A stretch of DNA of 64,000 bases, from contig NC_039362.1 of assembly GCF_003573695.1 (NCBI RefSeq), forward strand, positions 172,741,690 through 172,805,689, in the 5' to 3' direction. Position 1 is the stretch's first letter, and every line of letters begins with the position of its first letter. The stretch comes from Papaver somniferum. Lineage: Eukaryota > Streptophyta > Magnoliopsida > Ranunculales > Papaveraceae. The notes beneath the pieces are model-generated. The model was given only the letters and a program-made list of their open reading frames with translations, had not been told where the DNA came from and made no database searches. Both the position numbers and the translations under genes were made by a program. Positions 11,419-21,372 of this stretch are shown piece by piece.

Positions 11419-11719
11419 CCAGAAATCGAAGAAGTGAGAGCAAACAAGAAATGTATGTGCGCTCGTTGCATAGAAAATAAAGGAATCAGGCCATATTCTA
11501 TATGTAATAGGTGATTTTCCTCGGCTTTTGTTACTTCTTCTTTTACTAAAGTAGATTCATACATGAGTCTTGTGCTTTTGAGCAATTTTGTTTACAATTC
11601 AACCTAGTAATTCTGAAGCGAGTAACACAGTATTATTTTCCGATGTACCTACAGTGCACTCTGCTTAAAGAAAAGAAAGATGGCCCCAACTGGAATAGCC
11701 ATTTTTGAAGGTAAACTTG
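11419..11719 (+). pseudogene. Unassigned Cys-rich exon-like pieces
   Basis: A short frame at 11419-11510 encodes CMCARCIENKGIRPYSICN before a GT donor. A second piece at 11655-11718 encodes CTLLKEKKDGPNWNSHF before another GT donor. Paired cysteines recall a zinc-binding exon, possibly of the 4CXXC (CDCA7-like) type, but the match is too weak to name. They lie between the AHP and ORC1 fragments and may be from a further captured gene. Confidence 0.3.
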
Positions 11720-11894
11720 TCTTATGTAGCATAGTGTTTCTTCTTTGAATAATTCCATTACTGACTTCGGTGTTTGTTTTCCATATGATTCTGATATTAG
11801 CTCGAGAAATGGTTTAACCAACTGACGATGAGACGCGCTAATCCAACTTACGCTCCAAAGTTTGCAATTTGGGGAGCTTGTCTCAGTAAAGGTA

Positions 11895-12454
11895 AGTGAG
11901 CACAGGGTCAGTTGGAAAAAAGATCTTTCCTTGCTGAATGAGAGATTTTCAAACGATAATAAAGTCCGTAACAGTCAACCCTGTGTTTTATTGGTCGATG
12001 AGCTTGATCTTCTAGTAACAAGGAACCAAATTTTGTGTTATACATGGCCATCCTTTCTATTTCTTGCAGTCCAATCATGACATATGTTTGTTTGTTCCTC
12101 TGGAATCCAGACATTCAGATTTCACACCCACTAAACTGCGTGTGTTCCAGGTGGCAGCAATTTCAAGCAGCTGAAATTGCAGATTATAAAATAAAAAGAT
12201 CATCATCCACCCTGAACTTCTCATCTGCAGGTATATACAAGGTCTTGTATAAGTTTCCTAACTTCTTATATGAAGTATACCTACTCATTAACGAACCCCC
12301 AAGTAGTTAGAAAAAGTGGTGCAGTATCCTGTGTTTGCTCTGTGTAGGGGGTTTTACTCATTTGGGAAGTAACTACTTTGCAGGTAAGAACCATGTTGGA
12401 ATGGCTGAAGTGGAAGCAGCCATACAAGAAATGTTTCAGGCACCTCATATCCAG
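11895..12454 (+). pseudogene. Fragments of ORC1 (origin recognition complex subunit 1)
   Basis: Three blocks occur in the order found in ORC1. Block 1 (about 11895-12034) encodes HRVSWKKDLSLLNERFS and then PCVLLVDELDLLVTRNQ, the AAA+ Walker B region. Block 2 (about 12166-12231) encodes AAEIADYKIKRSSSTLN. Block 3 (12384-12454) encodes GMAEVEAAIQEMFQAPHIQ. ORC1 loads the replicative helicase at origins. The Walker A part, the segment between blocks 1 and 2, the N-terminal BAH/PHD part and the C-terminal end are missing. Introns are kept around blocks 2 and 3. The fragment cannot make an ORC1 protein. It lies between the AHP and phosphatase fragments on the same strand. Confidence 0.85.
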
Positions 12455-12767
12455 GTGATAGATCAACTTAACTATGGACACTGGTTTTCTGTAAAAAAAT
12501 CTTCGATAAGGATGCACGGTGTGGAAGATAGTGATGGTGGTTACTTTTTGTAGTTTATATAGAGCTGGTACTGGAGATGGTGGAGGCCTAGGTTTGCAGT
12601 AGTATGCATGGGTGGATGTGGTATAAAATGTGACCTGTAGTAGCAAGGAATAGTACTGCAGATGGTGGAAAAGCTTATATACTGAAATAAGGCAGAAAAT
12701 TTTTCTTCTATAGACCATATTTAGAGCTTACAAATTAATATTTTTCGTCGTATTTTCTGAACTATGT

Positions 12768-12995
12768 GAGAAGGACAAAACTCGTGTTCTCGTGTACAGG
12801 ATGTCATGCAAAAGCAATATGTTCGGTGAATTGAGACTTAATTTTTTTAATTTGTGTTACTAATTGTGGTTACATGGTCTTCCTAACAGGTCACCAGCTA
12901 TTGTGATAGCTTATTTGATGAAATGCAAAGGATGGACTCGCACAAAGTTACCAGCGGGTGAAAGAGTGAAGGCCATTTGTTGAGATATCTTCAGA
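12768..12995 (+). pseudogene. Fragment of IBR5-like dual-specificity phosphatase
   Basis: Two exon-like pieces flank an intron with an AG acceptor at 12888-12889. The first encodes KDKTRVLVYRMSCKSN, which aligns to the phosphatase signature region. The second encodes SPAIVIAYLMKCKGW and, after a 1-nt frame change, LAQSYQRVKE followed by a stop. IBR5-type phosphatases act on MAP kinases in auxin and ABA responses. The catalytic loop HCxxGxxR is destroyed here (His, the nucleophilic Cys and the Gly are all replaced). With the frameshift and stop it is clearly non-functional. It completes a row of three captured fragments in the CACTA element. Confidence 0.78.
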
Positions 12996-13189
12996 TTTTG
13001 TTATTTACGTTTTTCTTACATCCTGTTAAGCATTCTAAAACAGTAAAATATGTAAGTTTCTGTACATACATGTAAGTTTCAAAGCTTTGAAAAACTTTGT
13101 TATATGTGAATAGAAGTTCAATGGAAAACTTTATAAAACTTCGATATATGAATGCAGGTTTCTATCTAAGATAAGATTTATGTTCTGAA

Positions 13190-13519
13190 AATTCTAAGAA
13201 CTCTGAGAATTCTTTGGCTCTAAAATCCGGCTCCGGTGACCGGTTGACGGCGGCAGAAAGTATTAGTGAGGGTTTGTAAACCGTCACAAATACGAAAACC
13301 GGATTTAGGAGACGTTGCCGGAAAGTTTTAGCCGGCGGTGACAATCTATTAGTGACGGTTGACCAAACAGTCACAAAAAGAGACAAACCGTCACCAATAA
13401 CATTTGTGACGCCGGTAGTCGCGACTGCTGGTCAACCCTCACAAACGTGTATTTGTGACGGTTTATTTACTATTTGTGACGGTTTTTGAACCTCACTAAT
13501 AGGACCTGTTTTTGTAGTG
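13190..13519. repeat. CACTA right subterminal repeat field
   Basis: GTGACGGTT, CCGTCAC and TTTGTGACG units recur in both orientations up to the terminal GTAGTG. Such fields bind CACTA transposase in the En/Spm family. Similar units lie at the left end (9010-9050). Confidence 0.7.
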
Positions 13520-14028
13520 AACTCCATAGGATTAGGACGCTTAACTAGGGAACTTCTTAGTTTTGTAACTTCTTGATAGACAAGGGAAAATTTGAAACCC
13601 TTGAATAAAAGCTAGATGCATCGAGTCGGTAATCTAGTAATCTATGTCCTCCAAAACAAAGGATACTGTAGTCAGGTTAATATCTGGCCTTCTAATGTGC
13701 ATGACTTTTTTCTTTTAAGTGGCCCGAAAATAGTATAAGCAATTACAAGGTCTAGGGATTGAGCCCCTACCTCTTCCAAGGAGGGATCATGAGATGGCCA
13801 CTTGATGGTTCTCTATGAGCATGACATTCCATAGTCTATATATTCAATTTGTCACAGTTGCAAGTTTTATTCAACAAGTAAAATAACATGGATGTATAAA
13901 TAAAAATATAGATGGTCTGCTATTATCCATCAGACGCTATTAATAATTGAGCTCTTAATAATTAGCAAAGAAAATTCTTTTATTTGATCATATGTTTCTT
14001 ATAAATTAGAGCACATATATTTGCCTGA
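13520..14028. other. Intergenic DNA downstream of the S-protein homologue
   Basis: No gene recognised; it contains the 3' flank of the minus-strand S-protein gene. A piece at 13740-13800 loosely resembles a decayed tRNA-derived SINE head on the minus strand, too weak to call. Confidence 0.4.
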
Positions 14029-14469
14029 TCATGACACTGGCCATTTATACACCAAATCAGCCTCCCCACTTTTACTGAAACCATATATACGATCCGATCG
14101 AAAATCAAATCGGCAGCAGTATCCACATCTAGGGTGATCCCTTTTAGTTTTGAAAATTTGAAATCCTTGCTGTCTTTGCTTACCATTTTCATCGACCCAC
14201 CTAAAATTACACCAGTAAAGTGTTGTATCAAAAAAATTGATAAAAAACCTAAAACTCCAAGAGTCTTTAGAAGCCAGACTTTGTTCACCAAGATCCTCAT
14301 CTCCAGATTTGCAATGAAAGGTAAGCGTTGTATTTGGAGATATGTCATTCTTAATGACTACTTCTGTTTTCTCCCAATACAATCCAAGGCCATCTGTTAC
14401 CGATGAAAACCAAAATAATATCGTTAAAACAACAAGAAAGAGTTCACCTTTAGTGAAGAAACGAGCCAT
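14029..14469 (-). CDS. Secreted S1-type self-incompatibility protein homologue (SPH)
   Basis: Intronless 146-residue protein. Residues 1-27 form a signal peptide: a basic start (MARFFTKGE) and the hydrophobic run LFLVVLTILFWF. The mature part has the plant self-incompatibility S1 layout: a VVIKNDISPNTTLTFHCKSG block (about 37-56), DLG (59-61), W71xF, the YWC motif at 85-87, and Cys115/118/119 near the C-terminus. There is one likely N-glycosylation site (Asn46-Thr-Thr). In Papaver rhoeas the stigma S protein PrsS, of this family, triggers calcium signalling and death of self pollen; most family members (SPH proteins) have unknown roles. This copy could be either, but the large size of the family makes SPH far likelier. 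The start is the first ATG of the frame, with an AT-rich TATA-like box about 50 bp upstream. Confidence 0.9.
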   Translation of the reverse strand: MARFFTKGELFLVVLTILFWFSSVTDGLGLYWEKTEVVIKNDISPNTTLTFHCKSGDEDLGEQSLASKDSWSFRFFINFFDTTLYWCNFRWVDENGKQRQQGFQIFKTKRDHPRCGYCCRFDFRSDRIYGFSKSGEADLVYKWPVS

Positions 14470-14513
14470 TGTTTGTAGTAGGTTGTTTTTGTGTATGACA
14501 CAAATTCATTCAT

Positions 14514-14529
14514 GTATATATTATATATT
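14514..14529 (-). promoter_or_regulatory. Likely TATA region of the S-protein homologue
   Basis: The minus strand reads AATATATAATATATAC some 45-60 bp upstream of the ATG. Its position fits a TATA box with a very short 5' leader. Confidence 0.5.
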
Positions 14530-17500
14530 GTGTTTGACCCTAAAGGAAAAGAATAAACATCATTAATTTTTTCAATTGTTTCAGATTTGACGGTAATTAA
14601 TAGTATAATAATTACAAGGATTGATCCTTTGATAAGGGTTACGTGTATGCACCCCAGGCATTTATGAAAATATATTCTATGAATAATAATTCATTAATTG
14701 TTACAGGGCCTACGATCCATGGATGTGCGGTCCAATTAGATTCTTAGGGTTGTATATAAAGAAAAATATGTAACGCCTCTACTAAAACCTCCTAATAAGA
14801 TTGTTCTTCTTCTTCCCCTTATCTTTCTCTGTTTCACTTATAATTTCTACTACAAAACGTTATCAGCACAAGCTCTAACCCTGCTGCTAAGAATTTTTTT
14901 TTGTGAAAATAAATAAATAAATGAATTAATTAATGGTAACTAATATATAATAACCATAATGGTAACTAATATATAATAACCATAATTACCTTCCACTCAT
15001 AAATATTTAGTTAAATACATTCATGCACATGCAAATATAATTAACATAATAATTAAAATATATTGATGCATTTATGCAAGTCAATTTAGTTTCCACAAAT
15101 ACATTCATGCACATGCAATTACAATTAAAATAAAAATAATTAAAATATTTTCACGCATTCATGCAAAGTTAAATATAGAGATAACTTTTAGTTTCCAAAA
15201 ATACATTCATGCACATGCAAATACACTCAAAACAGTAATAATTAAAATATATTCATGCAAGTCAATTTAGTTTCCACAAATACATTCATTCACATATACA
15301 ATTAGAATAATAATAATTATTATATCGTATAAATATCACACTTATTTAAAAATGGTGTCATTTAATTGTTTGTTTTATTTCCTGTGAAACCAAAACATTA
15401 AACTGCACTACTACCTTTTTTTTTTTAAAATGGGCATGTAACTCTTCATGGGCCCTGAATACGTTATGACCTTAACGAGTTAACACTACTAACTGAATCA
15501 TCGTAATTTGGCCGTTAATCGGGTTATAGTTTTCTTTTAGTAAGGTTTTTTCCAGTTGGACCCAACTCGACTCAAAAATGACATTTTGGACTCAGAAGTA
15601 CTTGAGCATGATTATTGTGTATTTGAGGTGGAAATAATTTCTTTCGAAAAGAAAAAGGAATTTATTCCTTCGTACAACTTTATGTCTACACATGCATCCC
15701 AATTTTTGTGGAAGAACTCACAAAAAGTGACATGAGTCAGAGTTTTTCCCCCTCTTCCATTTTTTCTATTTCATCAAAACTAATGAACCAGTATATATTA
15801 AAGTATCAACAAGAGATTCACTATATTTAGTAAGCTATTCAACCTAAAGTAAATGGTTGACATTCAAAATGAGATTCTCTTGGCCTGTTGAGATAAAGAA
15901 ATTTCTCAAATTAAGCTAAATGTAGCAAAATTAAAAATGGAAAGAACCCCGAAGTAATGAGGGTTAGACGTATCGAATCATATAAAGCATGTGAAATGGG
16001 ACATACGTATCATGAGACAAAGATTTACTTTTGTCTTCGGTATTAATAACACCAATACACAAGTATCAACCGAGTATGGGATTAGCTAAAACGTAATTGT
16101 AGCTCCCATCATAAATGAAAGAGTTGAAAATGCACCTGGTCATAAGTACTGGTATATACAATGTAATGTGTGTATCATAGTAACAACCAATTTTCACCTC
16201 AACTTTAATGGCAATAAGAACTCTTCCGGACCAATTGACTATCTTATTGAGTTGAACTAGTTCCAATGTGTGCACTTATGGAATGAAAACACGAGACATA
16301 AATTCTCTAAAGCACTTACATATATTGGGTGAAACGTAATATATATTCACTCTAAAGTACTTTGAGTTGAATCCCACTTTTATTACGTAATAAGGCGACA
16401 CAACTTATTAAAACTCTCAAGACCCAAATGTCTACCTGATAGTTGTTTTTCTTCCACTAATTGAAGGAATTTAAACTAGTTGTTGAACTATCTCCTTACA
16501 ATGTGAGACGATTGGATCATCGAGCGCAGCATTGCTCAAAAATTTGTTTTCAAGATAGAACAAAGACGTCGCAAAATCTCTATATGTACCAAGAGATAAT
16601 CACACCTTGTTAAATTCTCAAGTAACCCATGCAAATGGATATCATATGGAATATCACAATGATGAGAATGTAATTGATTGCATCTTTCATAGTCTCTAAT
16701 ATATTTGGAAGGAAATATATTTTAGAGAAACTAATGAGTTAACTTAGTGAAATGTAATTCACTATTATATTTGGATTATTGAATCCATATTGACTCCGAC
16801 GATGAAATGTTAGGAACTGACTCATACAGGCTTTGGGCATAACCATAAAGCAACTTTGGTTGTGACATGATGATTGTTTTGTAAGAACTCATACAAATAT
16901 CACTTTATTTGAGTGAATGAAAATGGGAAACAGATTGACGGAATGCAAAGTGACGGCATATCTCTCAATAAGTATTTTTGAAAGCATATCACTCATTTTA
17001 TAAAGCCTTCAGTTAAACAGGATCGAGACCATCCTAAGATGCAAATGGTAAACAATCCATATTACAAGGAAAACAATATGATATTTAGAAAATATACATA
17101 CAGAATGCAGACCATTAAAGTGACTTATGAATCTCGTGGATGTTTTGACATTTTTGGACTAGTTGTAGTTTCCAAGAAATTTTGCGTATGGAAAACTACT
17201 AGCACTTAAAATACATGTAAGGGCTCACCACCTATTGTAAATGCTAGCGAGTGTACATCAAAAGGATTTGATGAATATTGCATGTTTAATAGGATCAATG
17301 TAAAGCACATTATACCCATTGGTCTCGCACAGACTATCATCAAATGTTACAAATGATGTCTAAGGAATAGGTTATGCGTACTAACCTTCCTTTTATTGCT
17401 TTGGGGATATGCAATATTACGCGCATCTTTACTTAAATAGTTTTTAGGCCCCCAATATTAGTCAACCTTTTTTTACGTACCAGTTGGTAACTGGATTTAA

Positions 17501-18879
17501 GCCTGACATTTGTGTTCTTACGCATTTTTGGTTGCACTATACATGTGCCATTACGATTCCACATCGTACTATGATGGGTCTTCAAAACTGTTAAGTAGTT
17601 ATGTAGGAAACGAGTTCCCAAAAATTATACGCATTTTTAAAACCTTGGCAGGATATCTCTTACCGCTAGATTTGCGGGTTGTCATTTTAATGAGACAGTC
17701 TTCCCGTCATTAGGGGTCGATAAGAAAACGTATTTTCTAAGGGTACGACAACAATTGTCGTGGTTTGTTCCCACTGTGTCTCATATTGATTCTTGTACCC
17801 CACAAATGTAAATGTGAAGTGACGAAAAATAATCGATTTTCTGAATGTACACTGATGTCGATAAAGTGACAAGATCACACATACCAGTTGAAAATATTCC
17901 TGCTAGGTTAGAAATCCTCAGTATGGGGTACATTATAAACTTAGGTGTTTCAACTACACTTGGTGGAAGTGTAGTTGAGGCCGTGGCTCCATAAAGGAAG
18001 ATGGAGAGACCACCAAGTTCGATCAATCCTCACCTAGAAAGGAAATAGGTGAGTAAGGTACAACTTATTTATTTCATCATAAATCATCTCATAAGTTGGT
18101 CTATGACTATGTCCATGAATCAAACTGGAAGACACTCCGAAGTTTTAAATGATTCTAGAGAAAAATGAAATCCTAATGGATTATGAGAATGCACATGAGT
18201 CAATGGAAGGATCATGCGTGCACAGTGATGATATAATCCATAAATAGTTGCTCAAGAAGTAGAACACAATGAGATCGAACCACGCTTTATTTTGATTAAT
18301 TTCAAATAAATAGCGTATTTGGCCTATGCAATCTAGGTAGAACTTAGTTCTTTGACAAATATACATGTATTTGGTGTGGTAGTGCTAACCAACCTAGTAT
18401 AAATCCTGTGGGACATACATGATTAATTTGTCACAAAGCATAACGAGAAGAAAGCAGCCTTAAAGTATAAAGACTCGCCTTGTGGCGCGAGGTTTCTCAC
18501 AAAGCCCTGGAATTGTTCTCTTGTAATGAACTTTATAGTATTCTGCTACTTAGTTAGCTTGGTAATTTCAAAAAGACTTGAAATGCAGCATATTTATGTG
18601 GTTGTTACGTATCTCTGAAAGAACCAAGAGATAGAAGATATTTGAAAAAGTGCATGATGGCCTTTTGCTTCCCAAGTCGAATGACTCTAAACCACAGAGT
18701 GTGTTTTCAGTTAAACTGGAACACTCACTTATTCATTTAAACAATTATGTGGATGTAGTATACCCGTTTAAGTGATTATCTGATTGGGAAGGGATAAACA
18801 AGAAAGGTTTTTTGTGCCATGCGTATTAAATAAGTTCCTGATTCATAATTATAGCTATCTGTGTCGACAATATGGACAT

Positions 18880-19100
18880 GATAAGTACTCTTAATGGAAT
18901 AATAGATCTTACAAGGTATTTAAAATCTGAGTTTGAGATGAAAATCCTGGGAAATCTCGATCTTATCTATGTTCTGTACTAGAAGACCGAGCTTGTGGTA
19001 TATTATTCCACCAGTTTGCATATTCTATTGTCAGGCAATTTAACAAGGATATGCATCCTTCTAGCACTCCCATGATTAGTCGAGTTTCAAATGTACATAA
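18880..19100 (+). pseudogene. Copia reverse-transcriptase remnant
   Basis: Plus-strand translation gives LKSEFEMKILGN followed, after stops, by a stretch resembling the copia region after the active site (YSTSLHILLSGNLTRICILL). Frames are interrupted, so no enzyme can be made. It fixes the orientation of the element as plus. Confidence 0.6.
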
Positions 19101-20187
19101 ATGACCAATTCTTCTAAAGAAAGATGACGAAGTTGTGTCGGAAGATGAACTTTGCTTATCTAAGTATAATAGACGCCCTTAACATAATATACTCGACCAA
19201 ATGTTACATCTTCAGTGAACTTGTTAGCTAGATATAGCTCAGTTCCAACGCAACGTCATTGGAATGGTATAGTGAATGTAATCATGTACCTAAAAGTAAC
19301 CATTGACATAAACTCGTATTATCCCTGCAAAGACATAAAAATGAATGCTAACGAAAGTGCAATCCAAAGGTTGTTTATTATGAAAGAACAATAATCTCTT
19401 CTCCAACGAAAGTAATCAGGGGGAGATATATGGTAGACTATTTTCTAAGTCATTACTGATATTCAGTTTCGAAAAGTACATGACTAAAGGAACTGTCTGG
19501 AATAACTCTGAAAGTAATCAGGGGGAGATGCCGATATCAGGAGGAGGATCCAAGGATATGATGTCGACATATTTTACTTCGAAATTGAAGTTATGTTGTA
19601 CTCTTTTTCCCTTCGATCGAGAATAGTTTTTCCCAAAGGGTTTTGTTACTCGACAAGGTTTTTAGCGAGACAACACTAAAAACATCAAGTATGTTGAAAG
19701 TTGAAGACATAAAGATCGCGTGGATATTACTGAAAATATCTGAATCAAAGAAATGAAACCTGATAGTATGTTAAGCAACATAACTTCCAGAATCAACAAC
19801 ATGGTCTTATAGACATTTCAAGTCACCAAAGTAAAGTGTGATAAACTCCTTTTGACTGCATTAGACTAATGAAAATTGTCTGACAACAGGGGGGGCATTT
19901 AATGGTGTGTTGAACTATTTTCCTTATACCGAGGTTACTTTTTCCTATAGGGTTTTGTTACTCGGCAAGGTTTTTAATGAGACAACAACAAACACCGGGA
20001 ATGTAATTTCCCAGATAAGGGTATTGTCTTTCCCACGAGGATTTTCTGCCATAGAAGTTGTGAAACAACTAGTCAACTTCAACGAAGCAAAGTGATCATC
20101 TGCAATGGATCACCTTTACTTGCATCTGTCTGGTTGTACTCTTTTCCCTTCCTCAAGATTTTATCCCACTGGGTTTTCTTTTCCAAG

Positions 20188-20710
20188 GTTTTAATGAGGC
20201 AACATATTCAAGTCTAACTATGTTCTACGTTTACGTAATATTGCACTCTTTTTCTTTAGTTCAGGTTTTGTCCCTTTGGGTTTCCCTGACGAAGTTTTAA
20301 CGAGGCAATTAACTTAGACTCGTCGATCTTTGAAGATCGTATTCCATGTGATGAAATCCATGTAAAATACGAGACAACATGTGAAGTACTACATGTGAAT
20401 AGCTGTATGAAGGTTTCGTCCCACTGGGTTTTTCCTTGTCAAGGTTTTAATGAGGCAACATATTCAAGTCTAACTATGTTCTACGTTTACATAATATTGT
20501 ACTCTTTTTCTTTAGTTCAGGTTTTGTCGCTTTGGGTTTCCCTGACGAAGTTTTAACGAGGCAATTAACTTAGACTCGTCGATCTTTGAAGATCGTATTG
20601 CATGTGATGAAATACATGTAAAATACGAGACAACATGTGAAGTACTACATGTGAATAGCTGTACCAAGATTTCGTCTCACTGGGTTTTTCCTTGTCAAAG
20701 TTTTAATGAG
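20188..20710 (+). repeat. Tandem duplication, about 253-bp unit
   Basis: The block starting GTTTTAATGAGGCAACATAT at 20188 recurs at 20444 with few changes, and its start recurs again at 20697. It lies in the 3' non-coding part of the copia element, between the coding remnant and the 3' LTR, and includes the CACTGGGTTTTTCC and AATGAGGCA phrases common in copia 3' regions. Confidence 0.85.
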
Positions 20711-20952
20711 GCAATTGATTTCGGCACAAGTCATCAAGGAGAGGACGACATTTGAAGAACTATATGTGAAGAACTATGTATAAAGTTTTGTTTTGTTATT
20801 GAACCGCACAAGGGGGAGTGTTATGCGGTCCAATTAGATTCCTAGAGTTGTATATAAAGGAAAATATGTAATGCTTCTACTGAAACCTCCTAATAAGATT
20901 GTTCATCTTCTTCACCTTATCTTTCTCTGTTTCACCTATAATTTCTACTATA

Positions 20953-21372
20953 AAATTAATGACTATATATTTGGTCTTATCGACTATATAATGTACTTAT
21001 TACCATAACAGTAATATCTCATGAAAAATCATTGGAAAAGTAATTGGTAAAAAAAGTTGGAGTTAATTTTGATCCAGAGAAGTAAAATGGGGAAAGAGGT
21101 CGAATCAAAAAGGGTTCCATAACATGTTTGTATGACATCCATTGAGGTTGCTATAAGGCCAACAATCCAAAGGGTATACACTCTTCTGCACCTTACAAAC
21201 ATACGTACAAGAGTTGATCACAAGATGCAAGTGATAGACATTAATGAACACGAATCACATTCTCAACTGCCCCTAGCTATTCACATGAACTCCAACACCA
21301 ACAACAATACTATAACACGGAACTGTTCTGCAAAGATTAGCATCTCCCATCAAAGAAATCGAAAACTTTCAT
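20953..21372. other. 5' flank of the kinase gene
   Basis: About 420 bp between the copia LTR and the kinase ATG, so the proximal promoter and leader are compact. An overlapping 93-codon frame at 21132-21413 has no recognisable motif and is treated as leader sequence. No convincing TATA box was pinned down. Confidence 0.4.

Larger units (their letters stand above)
8967..13519. mobile_element. CACTA-type element carrying host gene fragments (Pack-CACTA)
   Basis: The right end read on the minus strand begins CACTACAAAAACAGGTCC, the classic CACTA terminus, followed by subterminal repeats around CCGTCACAAATA. The left end begins CACTCAGACAGGTCC and continues through the same subterminal phrases (TATTGGTGAGGTT, CGTCACAAATAGTGAC, GTTGACC) as the inverted right end. 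No 3-bp target duplication is preserved (GGA left, AAC right), so the element is old or its edges are eroded. It has no recognisable transposase. Instead it holds fragments of AHP, ORC1 and an IBR5-like phosphatase, all on the plus strand and still containing introns, plus a nested TIR element at 9187-10333. Confidence 0.72.
14724..20952 (+). mobile_element. Decayed full-length Ty1/copia retrotransposon
   Basis: Related LTRs of about 130 bp lie at 14724-14854 and 20819-20952 (both contain GCGGTCCAATTAGATTC, TGTATATAAAG and TCCTAATAAGATTGTTC). Downstream of the left LTR is a primer-binding-like stretch, TTATCAGCACAAGCTC (14860-14875). Upstream of the right LTR is the polypurine tract AAGGGGGAG (20810-20818). 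The interior has only broken coding sequence; a piece near 18918-19060 reads as copia reverse transcriptase (LKSEFEMKILGN). Target duplications are not preserved. CAGGGGGAGAT phrases recur at 19418 and 19517. The LTRs have many differences, so this is an old copy. Confidence 0.82.

Noticed and set aside
10941..13000. AHP, ORC1 and phosphatase as degraded local genes in situ
   Set aside because: Three unrelated partial genes within 2 kb, all in one orientation between transposon ends, are better explained by capture.
8967..13519. Helitron as the carrier of the gene fragments
   Set aside because: There is no CTRR hairpin end, whereas CACTA-type inverted ends and subterminal repeats are present.
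13735..13810. Possible SINE head (GGGGCTCAATCCC-like B box on the minus strand)
   Set aside because: The A box is poor and no tail or duplication is visible.
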